A stretch of DNA of 64,000 nucleotides from Bos javanicus (taxonomy: Eukaryota; Chordata; Mammalia; Artiodactyla; Bovidae), in the NCBI RefSeq assembly GCF_032452875.1, contig NW_026894323.1:62001-126000 (forward strand). Reading direction: 5' to 3'. Shown one piece after another: positions 37,268 to 51,210 of this stretch. The notes beneath the pieces were generated by a model. The model ran no database searches. It was not told the DNA's origin and saw only the letters and a list, made by a program, of their open reading frames with translations. The position numbers and the translations under genes are program-made. Numbering within the stretch: position 1 is the first letter of the stretch; every line of letters begins with the position of its first letter.

Positions 37268-37679
37268 GTGTGACACCAAACATGATCAGCACATGATCAG
37301 TCAAATGATGAATGCATGATAAGCCAGGTGATCAGTGCATGATCAATTACGTGATCAGTGCATGATCAGCCATGTGATCAGTGCATGATCAATTACGTGA
37401 TCAGTGCTTGGTCACTCACGGGACCAGTACATGGTAGCTACATGATCATTGCATGATCAGCCACGTGATCAGTGCATGATCAATTACGTGATCAGTGCAT
37501 GATCAGTTACGTGAGCAGTGTATGATCAGCCACGTGATCAGTGCATGGTCAGACACGTGAACAGTGTATGATCAGCCACGTGATCAGTGCATGATATCCA
37601 AGTGATCAGTGCTTGATCAATCACTTGCTCAGTGTATGATCAGCCAGGTGAATAGTGCATGCTCAGTCACGTGATCAGG

Positions 37680-37929
37680 GCCTGCTGAGCTGCGTGATTC
37701 CTGTCTGCTCATCTGCTTGACAATTGCCAGCTGAGCTGCACGATTCCTGCCTGTCATCTGCTTGACAATTGCCAGCTGTGCTGCGTAATTCCTGCCTGCT
37801 CAGCTGCTTGATTATTGCCAGCTGAGCAGCATGATTCCTCACACCTGAGTTCCATGATTATTGCCTGCTGACTGTTTGATTCGTGCCTACTCAGTTTTTG
37901 TTTATTGCCTCCAGAGGCACATGATCAGT
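37680..37929. repeat. Divergent block 25 (type B, HOR 4 S4)
   Basis: 250 bp with CAGTTTTTG, the same one-base-short form as block 4, three HOR lengths away. Confidence 0.9.
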
Positions 37930-39811
37930 GTATGATAGCAAACATGCTCAACGCATGATCAGTCACATGGTCAGCGCCATTAAGTCACGTGATCACTACA
38001 TGATAGTCATGTGATCAGTCCATGCTCAGTCACGGTATCAGTGCATGATCAGCCACGTGATCAGTGCATGATATCCACGTGATCATTGCATGATAGCCAC
38101 GTGATCAGTGCATGATCAGCCAGGTGATCAGTGAATGATTGCTACATGATGAGTTCATGATTAGTCACGTGATCTGTGCACGACCAGGCAGGTGAACAGT
38201 GTATGATCAGCCACGTGAACAGTGCATGATAGCCACGTGATCAGTGCATGATCAGTCAACTGATGGGTGTATGATCATTCATGTGACCTGTACATGGTAG
38301 CTACATGATCATTGCATGATCAGCCACGTGATAGTGCATGATAGCCACGTGATCAGTGCATGATCAGTGACGTGATCAGTGCATGATCAGTCATGTAATC
38401 TGTGCATGACCAGGCACGTGATCAGTGTATGACCAGCCATGTGATCAGTGCATGATAGCCATGTGATCAGTGCATGATCAGTCACGTGATCAGTGCATGA
38501 TCAACCACGTGATCAGTGCATGACCAGGCACGTGATCAGTGTATGTCCAGCCAAGTGATCAGTGCATGATAGCCACGTGAACAGTGCATGATCAGACAGG
38601 TGATCAGTGCATGATCAGTAACGTGATCAGTGTATGATCAGCCACATGATCAGTGCATGATCAGTCACGTGATCTGTGCATGATCAGTCACGTGATCTGT
38701 GCATAATCAGTCACATGATCAGTGCATGATCAATTACCTGATCAGTGCATGATCAGTCACGTGACCAGTGCATGGCAGCTACGTGATCATTGCATGATCA
38801 GCCACGTGATCAGTGCATGATAGCCACGTGATCAGTGCACGATAGCCACGTGATCAGTGCATGATCAGTCACGTGATACGTGTGTGATCAGCCACGTGAT
38901 CAGTGCATGTTATCCACGTGATCAGTGCAGGATAGCCACGTGATCACTTCATGATTATTTACGTGATCTGTACATGATCAGTCACGTGATACGTGTGTGA
39001 TCAGCCACCCGATCAGTGCGTGATGAGCCATGTGATCATTGCGTGATCAGCCACGTGATCAGTGCATGATAGCTACATGATCAGTGCATGATAGCCACAT
39101 GATCAGTGCATGAGAGCCACGTGATCAGTGCATGATCAGTCACGTGATACATGTGTGATCAGCCACGTGATCAGTGCATGATGAGCCACGTGATCAGTGC
39201 AGGATCAATTACGTGATCAGTGCATGATCAGTCACGTGACCAGTACATGGTTGCTACGTGATCCTTGCATGATCAGCCACATGAGCAGAGCATGATAGCC
39301 ACGTGATCAGTGCATGATCAGTCACGTCATCAGTACATGATCAGTCACTTGAACAGTGCATGATCATTGACGTGATCTGTGCATGATCAGTCACGTGACC
39401 AGTATATGGTAGCTACGTGATCATTCCATGACGAGCCACGTGAGCAGTGCATGATAGCCAAGTGATGTGTGCATGATCAGTTACGTGAGCAGAGTATGAT
39501 CAGCCACGTGATCAGTGCATGAGTGCCACGTGATCAGTGCATGATATGTTACGTGACAGGTGTGTGATCAGCCACGTGAACGGTGCATGTTCAGCCACGT
39601 GATCAGTGCATGATAGCCACGTGATCAGTGCATGATCAGTTACCTGAGCAGTGTATGATCAGTCACGTGATCAGTGCATGGTCAAACACGTGAACAGTGT
39701 ATGATCAGCCACGTGATCAGTGCATGATATCCACGTGATCAGTGCATGATCATCACGTGATCAGTGCATGATCAGCCACGTGAATAGCGCATGCTCAGTC
39801 ACGTGATCAGG

Positions 39812-40062
39812 GCCTACTGAGCTGCGTGATTACTGTCTGCTCATCTGCTTGAAAATTGCCAGCTGGGCTGCATGATTCTTGCCTGTCATCTGCTTGACAA
39901 TTGCCAGATGTGCTGCATAATTCCTGCCTGCTCAGCTGCTTGATTATTGCCAGCTGAGCAGCATGATTCCTCACACCTGAGTTCCATGATTATTGCCTGC
40001 TGACTGTTTGATTCGTGCCTACTCAGCTCTTTGTTTATTGCCTCCAGAGGCAAATGATCGGT
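39812..40062. repeat. Divergent block 26 (type B, HOR 4 S5)
   Basis: 251 bp. Changes: CCTACTGAG, GAAAATTGCC, CATGATTCTTGCC, CAGATGTGCTGC, and the ending CAAATGATCGGT, which becomes the standard ending of B blocks further right. Confidence 0.9.
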
Positions 40063-40996
40063 GTATGATAGCAAACATGATCAGCACATGATCAATCACA
40101 TGATCAGAGCCATTAAGTCATGTGATCACTACATTATAGTCATGTGATCAGTCCATGCTCAGTCACGGTATCAGTGCATGATCAGCCACGTGATCAGTGC
40201 ATGATCAGCCAGGTGATCATTTCATGATAGCTATGTGATCAGTTCATGATTTGTCACGTGATCTGTGCATGACCAGGCAGGTGGTCAGTGTATGATTATC
40301 GACGTGATCAGTGCATGTTCCGTCACCTAATGGGTGTATGATCAGTCACCTGACCGGTACATGGTAGCTACATGATCATTGTATGATCAGCCACGTGAGT
40401 AGTGCATGATAGCCACGTGATCAGTGCATGATCAATCACGTGTTCAGTGCATGATCAGTCATGTAATCTGTGCATGACCAGGCACGTGATCAGTGTATGA
40501 CCAGCCAAGTGATCAGTGCATGATAGCCACGTGATCAGTGCATGATCAGTCACGTGATCAGTGCATGATCAGTCACGTGATCAGTGGATGATCAGCCACG
40601 TGATCAGTGCATGATCAGCCACATGATCAGTGCATGATCAATTACGTGATCAGTGCATGATCAGTCACCTGATGGGTGTATGATCATTCACGTGACCTGA
40701 ACATGGTAGCTACATGATCATTGCATGATCATCCACGTGAGTACTGCATGATAGCCACGTGATCACTGCATGATCAGTCACGTGATCAGAGCATGATGAG
40801 CCACGTGATCAGTGCATGATAAGCCACGTCATCAGTGCATGACCAGGCACGTGATCAGTGTATGTCCAGCCAAGTGATCAGTGCATGATAGCCACGTGAT
40901 CAGTGCATGATCAGTCACATGATCAGTGCATGATCAGTCACGTGATACGTGTGTGATCAGCCACGTGAACAGTGCATGCTCAGTCACGTGATCAGG

Positions 40997-41243
40997 GCCT
41001 GCTGAGCTGCGTGATTACTGTCTGCTCATCTGCTTGACAATTGCCAGCTGAGCTGCACGATTCCTGCCTGTCAGCTGCTTGACAATTGCCACCTGTGCTG
41101 CGTAATTCCTGCCTGCTCATCTACTTGATTATTGCCAGCTCAGCAGCATGATTTCTCAGAGCTGAATTCCATGATTATAGCCTGCTGACTGATTCCTGCC
41201 TACTCAGCTCTATGTTCATTGCCTCCAGAGGCACATGATCAGT
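40997..41243. repeat. Divergent block 27 (type A, HOR 4 S6)
   Basis: 247 bp with CAGCTCAGCAGC in unit 7 and GAATTCC in unit 8. Confidence 0.9.
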
Positions 41244-42492
41244 GTGTGACACCAAACATGATCAGCACATGATCAGTCACATGATCAATGCATGATAAGC
41301 CAGGTAATCAGTGCATGATCAATTATGTGTTCAGTGCATGATCAGTCATGTGACAAGTACATGGTAGCTGCGTGATCATTGCATGATCAGCCACGTGAGC
41401 AGTGCATGATAGCCACGTGATCAGTGCATGATCAGTCACGTGATCTGTGCATGATCAGTCACGTGATCTGTGCATGATCAGTCACATGATCAGTGCATGA
41501 TCAATTACCTGATCAGTGCATGATCAGTCACGTGACCAGTGCATGGCAGCTACGTGATCATTGCATGATCAGCCACGTGATCAGTGCATGATAGCCACGT
41601 GATCAGTGCATGATAGCCACGTGATCAGTGCATGATCAGTCACGTGATACGTGTGTGATCAGCCACCGGATCAGTGCGTGATGAGCCATGTGATCAGTGC
41701 AGGATCAATTACGTGATCAGTGCATGATCAGTCACATGACCAGTACATGGTAGCTACGTGATCATTGCGTGATCAGCCACGTGATCAGTGCATTATAGCT
41801 ACGTGATCAGTGCATGATAGCCACATGATCAGTGCATGAGAGCCACGTGATCAGTGCATGATCAGTCACGTGATACATGTGTGATCAGCCACGTGATCAG
41901 TGCATGATGAGCCACGTGATCAGTGCAGGATCAATTACGTGACCAGTGCATGATCAGTCACGTGACCAGTACATGGTTGCTACGTGATCCTTGCATGATC
42001 AGCCACATGATCTTTGCATGATAGCCACGTAATCAGTGCATGATCAGTCACGTGATCAGTACATGATCAGTCACTTGAACAGTGCATGATCATTGACGTG
42101 ATCTGTGCATGATCAGTCACGTGACCAGTATATGGTAGCTACGTGATCATTCCATTACGAGCCACGTGAGCAGTGCATGATAGCCACGTGATGTGTGCAT
42201 GATCAGTTACGTGAGTAGAGTATGATCAGCCACGTGATCAGTGCATGAGTGCCACATGATCAGTGCATGATATGTCACGTGACAGGTGTGTGATCAGCCA
42301 CGTGAACAGTGCATGTTCAGCCACGTGATCAGTGCATGATCAGCCACGTGATCAGTGCATGGTCAAACACGTGAACATTGTATGATCAGCCACGTGATCA
42401 GTGCATGATATCCACGTGATCAGTGCATGATCATCACGTGATCAGTGCATGATCAGCCACGTGAATAGTGCATGCTCAGTCACGTGATCAGG

Positions 42493-42743
42493 GCCTGTTG
42501 AGCTGCATGATTACTGTCTGCTCATCTGCTTGAAAATTGCCAGCTGGGCTGCATGATTCCTGCCTGTCATCTGCTTGACAATTGCCAGCTGCGCTGCGTA
42601 ATTCCTGCCTGCTCAGCTGCTTGATTATTGCCAGCTGAGCAGCATGATTCCTCACACCTGAGTTCCATGATTATTGCCTGCTGACTGTTTGATTCGTGCC
42701 TACTCAGCTCTTTGTTTATTGCCTCCAGAGGCAAATGATCGGT
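42493..42743. repeat. Divergent block 28 (type B, HOR 4 S7)
   Basis: 251 bp with CCTGTTGAGCTGCATG at the start and the CAAATGATCGGT ending. Block 36 shares CTGTTGAGC. Confidence 0.9.
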
Positions 42744-44210
42744 GTATGATAGCAAACATGATTAGCGCATGATCAGTCACATGATGAGAGCAATTAAGTC
42801 ACGTGATCACTACATTATAGTCATGTGATCAGTCCATGCTCAGTCACGGTATCAGTGCATGATCAGCCATGTGATCAGTGCATGATCAGCCAGGTGATCA
42901 TTTCATGATAGCTATGGGATCACTTCATGATTCGTCACGTGATCTGTGCATGACCAGGCAGGTGGTCAGTGTATGATCATCGACGTGATCAGTGCATGAT
43001 CCGTCACCTAATGGGTGTATGATCAGTCACCTGACCGGTACATGGTAGCTACATGATCATTGCAAGGTCAGCCACGTGAGTAGTGCATGATAGCCACGTG
43101 ATCAGTGCATGATCAATCACGTGTTCAGTGCATGATCAGTCATGTAATCTGTGCATGACCAGGCACGTGATCAGTATATGACCAGCTAAGTGATCAGTGC
43201 ATGATAGCCACGTGATCAGTGCATGATCAGTCACGTGATCAGTGCATGATCAGTCACGTGATCAGTGGATGATCAGCCACGTGATCAGTGCATGATCAGC
43301 CACATGATCAGTGCATGATCAATTACGTGATCAGTGCATGATCAGTCACGTGATGGGTGTATGATCATTCACGTGACCTGTACATGGTAGCTACATGACC
43401 ATTGCATGATAAGCCACGTGAGAAGTGCATGATAGACACGTGATCACTGCATGATCAGTCACGTGATCAGTGCATTATCAGTCATGTGACCAGTACATGG
43501 TAGCTGCGTGATCATCGCATGATCAGCCACGTGAGCAGTGCATGATAGCCACGTGATCAGTGCATGATCAGACACGAGATCAGTGCATGATCAGTCACGT
43601 GATCAGTGCATGATCAGCCACGTGATCAGTGCATGACCAGGCACGTGATCAGTTTATGTCCAGCCAAGTGATCAGTGCATGATAGCCACGTGATCAGTGC
43701 ATGATCAGTCACACGATCACTGCATGATCAGTCACGTGATCAGTGCATGATCAGTCATGTGACCAGTACATGGTACCTGCGTGATCATGGCATGATGAGC
43801 CACGTGAGCAGTGCATGATAGCCACATGATCAGTGCATGATCAGACACGAGATCAGTGCATGATCAGTCACGTGATCAGTGCATGATCAGCCACGTGATC
43901 AGTGCATGACCAGGCACGTGATCAGTGTATGTCCAGCCAAGTGATCAGTGCATGATCAGCCACGTGATCAGTGCATGATCAGTCACGTGATCAGTGCATG
44001 ATGAGTTATGTGATCAGTGCATGATCAGTCACGTGACCAGTACATGGTAGCTACGTGATCATTGCATGATCAGCCACGTGATCAGTGCATGATAGCCACG
44101 TGATCAGTGCATGATCAATTACGTGATCAGTGCATGATCAGTCACGTGATCAGTGCATGATCAGCCACATGATCAGTGCATGATCAATTACGTGATCAGT
44201 GCATGATCAG

Positions 44211-45683
44211 TCACGTGACCAGTACATGGTAGCTACGTGATCATTGCATGATCAGCCACGTGGTCAGTGCATGATAGCCACGTGATCAGTGCATGATAGC
44301 CACGTGATCAGTGCATAATCCGTCACGTGAAACGGGTGTGATCAGCCACGTGATCAGTGCATGTTATCCACGTGATCAGTGCAGGATAGCCACGTGATCA
44401 CTTCATGATTATTTACGTGATCTGTACATGGTCAGTCACGTGATACGTGCGTGATCAGCCACCGGATCAGTGCGTGATGAGCCATGTGATCAGTGCAGGA
44501 TCAATTACGTGATCAGTACATGATCAGTCACATGACCAGTACATGATAGCTACGTGATCATTGCGTGATCAGCCACGTGATCAGTGCATGATAGACACAT
44601 TATCAGTGCATGACAGCCACGTGATCAGTGCATGATCAGTCACGTGATACATGTGTGATCAGCCACGTGATGAGTGCATTGGAGCCACGTGATCAGTCCA
44701 TGCTCAGTCACGTTATCAGTGCATGATCAGCCACGTGATCAGTGCACGATCTGTCACATGATTAGTGTATGATCACCCACGTGATCAGTGCATGGGCAGT
44801 CATGTGATCAGTGCATGATATAGGCGTGATCAGTGCATGATCAGTCTCGTGATCAGTGCATGATAGCCACGTGATCAGTGCATGATCAGTCAACTGATGG
44901 GTGTATGATCATTCACGTGACCTGTACAAGGTAGCTACATGATCATTGCATGATCAGCCACGTGAGTAGTGCATGATAGCCACGTGATCACTGCATGATC
45001 AGTCACGTGATCAGTGCATGATCAGTCAGGTGACCAGTACATGGTAGCTGCGTGATCATCGCATGATCAGCCACGTGAGCAGTGCATGATAGCCACGTGA
45101 TCAGTGCATGATCAGACACGAGATCAGTGCATGATCAGTCACGTGATGAGTGCCTGATCAGCCACGTGATCAGTGCATGACCAGGCACATGATCAGTGTA
45201 TGTCCAGCCCCGTGATCAGTGCCTGATAGCCACGTGATCAGTGCATGATCAGTCACATGATCAGTGTATGATCAGTCACGTGATAGGTGTGTGATCAGCC
45301 ACGTGAACAGTGCATGCTCAGTCACGTGATCCGGGCCTGCTGAGCTTCGTGATTACTGTCTGCTCATCTGCTTGACAATTGCCAGCTGAGCTGCACGATT
45401 CCTGCCTGTCATCTCCTTGACAATTGCCACCTGTGCTGCGTAATTCCTGCATGCTGATCTACTTGATTATTGCCAGCTGAGCAGCATGATTTCTCAGAGC
45501 TGAGTTCCATGATTATAGCCTTCTGACTGATTCCTGCCTACTCAGCTCTATGTTCATTGCCTCCAGAGGCACATGATCAGTGTGTGACACCAAACATGAT
45601 CAGCACATGATCAGTCACATAATCAATGCATGATAAGCCAGGTGATCAGTGCATGATCAATTATGTGATCAGTGCATGATCAG
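44211..45683. repeat. 1473-bp tandem duplication, left copy
   Basis: It starts at a TCACGTGACCAGTACATGG monomer followed by CACGTGGTCAG and runs through the end of slot S7 into block 45335 and its first array monomers. The same order restarts 1473 bp later. Exact edges cannot be set because the crossover lies within repeated monomers. Confidence 0.85.
45335..45581. repeat. Divergent block 29 (type A, left copy of 1473-bp duplication)
   Basis: 247 bp with S1-like CCGGG entry and GAGCTTCGTG, plus GCATGCTGATC and CCTTCTGAC shared only with block 30. Confidence 0.9.
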
Positions 45684-47156
45684 TCACGTGACCAGTACAT
45701 GGTAGCTACGTGATCATTGCATGATCAGCCACGTGGTCAGTGCATGATAGCCACGTGATCAGTGCATGATAGCCACGTGATCAGTGCATAATCAGTCACG
45801 TGAAACGGGTGTGATCAGCCACGTGATCAGTGCATGTTATCCACGTGATCAGTGCAGGATAGCCACGTGATCACTTCATGATTATTTACGTGATCTGTAC
45901 ATGGTCAGTCACGAGATACGTGCGTGATCAGCCACCGGATCAGTGCGTGATGAGCCATGTGATCAGTGCAGGATCAATTACGTGATCAGTACATGATCAG
46001 TCACATGACCAGTACATGATAGCTACGTGATCATTGCGTGATCAGCCACGTGATCAGTGCATGATAGACACATTATCAGTGCATGACAGCCACGTGATCA
46101 GTGCATGATCAGTCACGTGATACATGTGTGATCAGCCTCGTGATGAGTGCATGAGAGCCACGTGATCAGTCCATGCTCAGTCACGTTATCAGTGCATGAT
46201 CAGCCACGTGATCAGTGCACGATCTGTCACATGATTAGTGTATGATCACCCACGTGATCAGTGCATGGGCAGTCATGTGATCAGTGCATGATATAGACGT
46301 GATCAGTGCATGATCAGTCTCGTGATCAGTGCATGATAGCCACGTGATCAGTGCATGATCAGTCAACTGATGGGTGTATGATCATTCACGTGACCTGTAC
46401 ATGGTAGCTACATGATCATTGCATGATCAGCCACGTGAGTAGTGCATGATAGCCACGTGATTACTGCATGATCAGTCACATGATCAGTGCATGATCAGTC
46501 AGGTGACCAGTACATGGTAGCTGCGTGATCATCGCATGATCAGCCACGTGAGCAGTGCATGATAGCCACGTGATCAGTGCATGATCAGACACGAGATCAG
46601 TGCATGATCAGTCACGTGATCAGTGCCTGATCAGCCACGTGATCAGTGCATGACCAGGCACATGATCAGTGTATGTCCAGCCCCGTGATCAGTGCCTGAT
46701 AGCCACGTGATCAGTGCATGATCAGTCACATGATCAGTGTATGATCAGTCACGTGATAGGTGTGTTATCAGCCACGTGAACAGTGCATGCTCAGTCACGT
46801 GATCCGGGCCTGCTGAGCTTCGTGATTACTGTCTGCTCATCTGCTTGACAATTTCCAGCTGAGCTGCACGATTCCTGCCTGTCATCTCCTTGACAATTGC
46901 CACCTGTGCTGCGTAATTCCTGCATGCTGATCTACTTGATTATTGCCAGCTGAGCAGCATGATTTCTCAGAGCTGAGTTCCATGATTATAGCCTTCTGAC
47001 TGATTCCTGCCTACTCAGCTCTATGTTCATTGCCTCCAGAGGCACATGATCAGTGTGTGACACCAAACATGATCAGCACATGATCAGTCACATAATCAAT
47101 GCATGATAAGCCAGGTGATCAGTGCATGATCAATTATGTGATCAGTGCATGATCAG
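45684..47156. repeat. 1473-bp tandem duplication, right copy
   Basis: This is the second copy, including block 46808, which explains the unusual A-A succession of blocks. Small differences from the left copy include CACGAGATACG near 45.9 kb against CACGTGATACG near 44.4 kb, and AATTTCC against AATTGCC within the block. Confidence 0.85.
46808..47054. repeat. Divergent block 30 (type A, right copy of 1473-bp duplication)
   Basis: 247 bp. It matches block 29 except for CAATTTCC in place of CAATTGCC. Confidence 0.9.
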
Positions 47157-47737
47157 TCATGTGACCAGGACATGGTAGCTGCGTGATCATTGCATGATCA
47201 GCCACGTGAGCAGTGCATGATAGCCACGTGATCAGTGCATGATCAGTCACGTGATCACTACATGATCAGTCACGTGAACAGTGCATGATCATTTACGTGA
47301 TCTGTGCATGATCAGTCACGTGATCTGTGCATGATCAGTCACGTGATCAGTGCATGATCAATTACCTGATCAGTGCATGATCATTCACGTGACCAGTGCA
47401 TGGTTGCTACGTGATTCTTGCATGATCAGCCACATGATCTTTGCATGATAGCCACGTGATCAGTGCATGATCAGTCACGTGATCAGTACATGATCAGTCA
47501 CGTGAACAGTGCATGATCATTGACGTGATCTGTGCATGATCAGTCACGTGACCAGTATATGGTAGCTACGTGATCATTCCATGACGAGCCACGTGAGTAG
47601 TGCATGATAGCCACATGATGTGTGCATGATCAGTTACGTGAGCAGAGTATGATCAGCCACGTGATCAGTGCATGATATGTCACGTGACAGGTGTGTGATC
47701 AGCCACGTGAACAGTGCATGTTCAGCCACGTGATCAG

Positions 47738-49506
47738 TGCATGATAGCCACGTGATCAGTGCATGATCAGTTACCTGAGCAGTGTATGATCAGCCACGTG
47801 ACCAGTGCATGGTCAGACACGTGAACAGTGTATGATCAACCACGTGATCAGTGCATGATATCCAAGTGATCAGTGCATGATCATCACGTGATCCGTGTAT
47901 GATCAGCCACGTGAATAGTGCATGCTCAGTCACGTGATAAGGGCCTGCTGAGCTGCGTGATTACTGTCTGCTCATCTGCTTGACAATTGCCAGCTGTGCT
48001 GTGTAATTCCTGCCTGCTCAGCTGCTTGATTATTGCCAGCTGAGCAGCATGATTCCTCACACCTGAATTCCATGATTATTGCTTGCTGACTGTTTGATTC
48101 GTGCCTACTCAGCTCTTTGTTTATTGCCTCCAGAGGCAAATGATCAGTGTATGATAGCAAACACGATCAGCGCATGATCAGTCACATGATCAGAGCCATT
48201 AAGTCACGTGATCACTACATGATAGTCATGTGATCAGTCCATGCTCAGTCACGGTATCAGTGCATGATCAGCCACGTGATCAGTGCATGAACAGCCAGTT
48301 GATCATTTCATGATAGCTATGTGATCAGTTCATGATTTGTCACGTGATCTGTGCATGACCAGGCAGGTGATCAGTGTATGATCAGCGACGTGATCAGTGC
48401 ATGATCCGTCACCCAATGTGTGTATGATCAGTCACCTGACCGGTACATGGTAGCTACATGATCATTGCATGATCAGCCACGTGAGTAGTGCATGATAGTC
48501 ACGTGATCACTGCATGATCAGTCACGTGATCAGTGCATGATCAGTCATGTGACCAGTACATGATAGCTGCGTGATCATCGCATGATCAGCCACGTGAGCA
48601 GTGCATGATAGCCACGTGATCAGTGCATGATCAGCCACGTGATCAGTGCATGACCAGGCACGTGATCAGAGTATGTCCAGCCAAGTGATCAGTGCATGAT
48701 AGCCACGTGATCAGTGCATGATCAGTCACGTGATCAGTGCATGATCAGTTATGTTATCAGTGTAAGATCAGCCACGTGATCAGTGCATGATCAGGCACAT
48801 GATCAGTGCATGATCAATTACGTGATCAGTGCATGCTCAGTCACGTGACCAGTACATGGTTGCTACGTGATCATTGCCTGATTAGCCACGTGATCAGTGC
48901 ATGATAGCCACGTGATCAGTGCATGATCAGTCATGTGATAGGTGTGTGATCAGCCATGTGATCAGTGCATAATATCCACGTGATCAGTGCATGACAGCCA
49001 CGTGATCAGTGCATGAGAGCCACGTGATAAGTGCATGATCAGTCACGTGATACATGTGTGATCAGCCACGTGATCAGTGCATGATTAGCCACGTGATCAG
49101 TGCAGGATCAATTACGTGATCAGTGCATGATCAGTCACGTGACCAGTACATGGTTGCTACGTGATCCTTGCATGATCAGCCACGTGAACAGAGCATGATA
49201 GCCACGTGGTCAGTGCATGATCAGTCACGTGATCAGTACATGATCAGTCACGTGAACAGTGCATGATCATTTACGTGATCTTTGCATGATCAGTCACGTT
49301 ACCAGTATATGGTTGCTACGTGATCATTCCATGACGAGCCACGTGAGTGTGCATGACAGCCACGTGATGTGTGCATGAGTTACGTGAGCAGAGTATGATC
49401 AGCCACGTGATCAGTGCATGAGTACCACGTGATTGGTGCATGATATGTCACGTGACAGGTGTGTGATCAGCCAGGTGAACAGTGCATGCTCAGTCACGTG
49501 ATCAGG
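47738..49506. repeat. Upstream relative of the 2473-bp unit
   Basis: The segment matches 55981-57749 at a constant offset of 8243 bp, including the 206-bp block, GTAAGATCAG, CACCCAATGTG and GAGTACCACG. One difference seen is GTGAACAGAGC near 49185 against GTGAGCAGAGC near 57429. It is likely the founder or a sister of the amplified unit's right part. The left edge is uncertain because the junction lies in canonical monomers. Confidence 0.85.
47943..48148. repeat. Divergent block 31 (type B with 45-bp deletion)
   Basis: 206 bp. Units 3 and 4 are missing: unit 2 joins directly to unit 5. Units 2 and 4 of a normal block share a 25-bp stretch, from TCATCTGC to CCAGCTG, whose copies lie 45 bp apart, so one slippage or exchange explains the loss. 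It also reads GCTGTGTAATTCC and CTGAATTCC. It appears to be the first copy of this form. Confidence 0.92.
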
Positions 49507-49756
49507 GCCTGCTGAGCTGCGTGATTACTGTCTGCTCATCTGCTTGACAATTGCCAGCTGAGCTGCACGATTCCTGCCTGTCATCTGCTTGACAATTGAC
49601 AGCTGTGCTGCGTAATTCCTGCCTGCTAGCTGCTTGATTATTGCCAGCTGAGCAGCATGATTCCTCACAGCTGAGTTCCATGATTATTGCCTGCTGACTG
49701 TATAATTCGTGCCTACTCAGCTCTTTGTTTATTGCCTCCAGAGGCACATGATCAGT
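49507..49756. repeat. Divergent block 32 (type B variant)
   Basis: 250 bp. CTGCTAGCTGC (one base short), CAATTGACAG and GTATAATTCG are private. The single-base loss shifts the minus-strand frame and merges it into an 88-codon frame (49502-49768). Confidence 0.9.
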
Positions 49757-50963
49757 ATATGATAGCAAACATTATCAGTGCATGATCAGTCACATGATCA
49801 GAGCCATTAAGTCACGTGATCACTACATGATAGTCATGTTATCAGTCCATGCTCAGTCACGGGATCAGTGCATGATCATCCACGTGATCAGTGCATGGTC
49901 TGTCACAAGATTAGTGTATGATCATCCACGTGATCAGTGTACGGGCAGTCATGTGATCAGTGCATGATATAGACGTGAACAGTACATGATCAGTCTCGTG
50001 ATCAGTGCATGATCAGCCACGTGATCAGTGCATGATCAGCCAGGTGATCATTTCATGATAGCTATGTGATCAGTTCATGATTTGTCACGTGATCTGTGCA
50101 TGACCAGGCAGGTGGTCAGTGTATGATCATCGACGTGATCAGTGCATGATCCGTCACCTAATGGGTGTATGATCAGTCACCTGACCGGTACATGGTAGCT
50201 ACATGATCATTGCATGGTCAGCCACGTGAGTAGTGCATGATAGCCACGTGATCAGTGCATGATCAGTCACGTGATCAGTGCATGATCAGTCACGTGATCA
50301 GTGCATGATCAGTCACGTAATCTGTGCATGACCAGGCACGTGATCAGTGTATGACCAGCCAAGTGATCAGTGTATGATAGCCACGTGATCAGTGCATGAT
50401 CAGTCGCGTGATCAGTGCATGATCAGTCACGTGATCAGTGGATGATCAGCCACGTGATCAGTGCATGATCAGCCACATGATCAGTACATGATCAATTACG
50501 TGATCAGTGCATGATCAGTCACCTGATGGGTGTATGATCATTCACTTGACCTGTACATGGTAGCTACATGATCATTGCATGATCAGCCACGTGAGTAGTG
50601 CATGATAGCCAAGTGATCACTGCATGATCAGTCACGTGATCAATGCATGATCAATCAAGTGACCAGTACATGGTAGCTGCGTGATCATCGCATGATCAGC
50701 CACATGAGCAGTGCATGATAGCCACGTGATCAGTACATGATCAGACACGAGATCAGTGCATGATCAGTCACGTGATCAGTGCATGATCAGCCACGTGATC
50801 AGTGCATGACCAGGCACGTGATCAGTGTATATCCAGCCAAGTGATCAGTGCATGATAGCCACGTGATCAGAGCATGATCAGTCACATGATCAGTGCATGA
50901 TCAGTCACGTGATACGTGTGTGATCAGCCACGTGAACAGTGCATGCTCAGTAACGTAATCAGG

Positions 50964-51210
50964 GCCTGCTGAGCTGCGTGATTACTGTTTGCTCATCTGC
51001 TTGACAATTGCCAGCTGAGCTGCACGATTCCTGCCTGTCATCTCCTTGACAATTGCCACCTGTGCTGCGTAATTCCTGCCTGCTCATCTACATGATTATT
51101 GCCTGCTGAGCAGCATGATTTCTCAGAGCTGAGTTCCATGATTATAGCCTGCTGACTGATTCCTGCCTACTCAGCTCTATGTTCATTGCTTCCAGAGGCA
51201 CATGATCAGT
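50964..51210. repeat. Divergent block 33 (type A, S1-like)
   Basis: 247 bp. It shares CATCTACATG, TGCTGAGCAG, CTCTATG and GCTTCCAGAGG with block 22. It is entered through TAACGTAATCAGG. The array after it soon follows slot S4 sequence, so a recombination point lies shortly to its right. Confidence 0.88.

Larger units (their letters stand above)
34183..45334. repeat. Higher-order repeat 4 (seven slots, 11,152 bp, variant-rich)
   Basis: Block starts are 34183 (A), 35474 (B), 37022 (A), 37680 (B), 39812 (B), 40997 (A) and 42493 (B). Slot lengths are 1291, 1548, 658, 2132, 1185, 1496 and 2842 bp. The frame matches HORs 1-3 almost base for base, but the arrays carry many substitutions: ATCTGTGC, GACCAGGC, AATTACG, CACATG, CATGTG and AAGTGATC. 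Slot S7 merges at its right end with a 1473-bp tandem duplication starting near 44.2 kb. Confidence 0.92.

Noticed and set aside
49782..49967. A 61-codon plus-strand frame starting at ATG
   Set aside because: It lies entirely in 23-mer array. It is open only because several monomers there carry substitutions that remove TGA stops, and its product would be a degenerate repeat.
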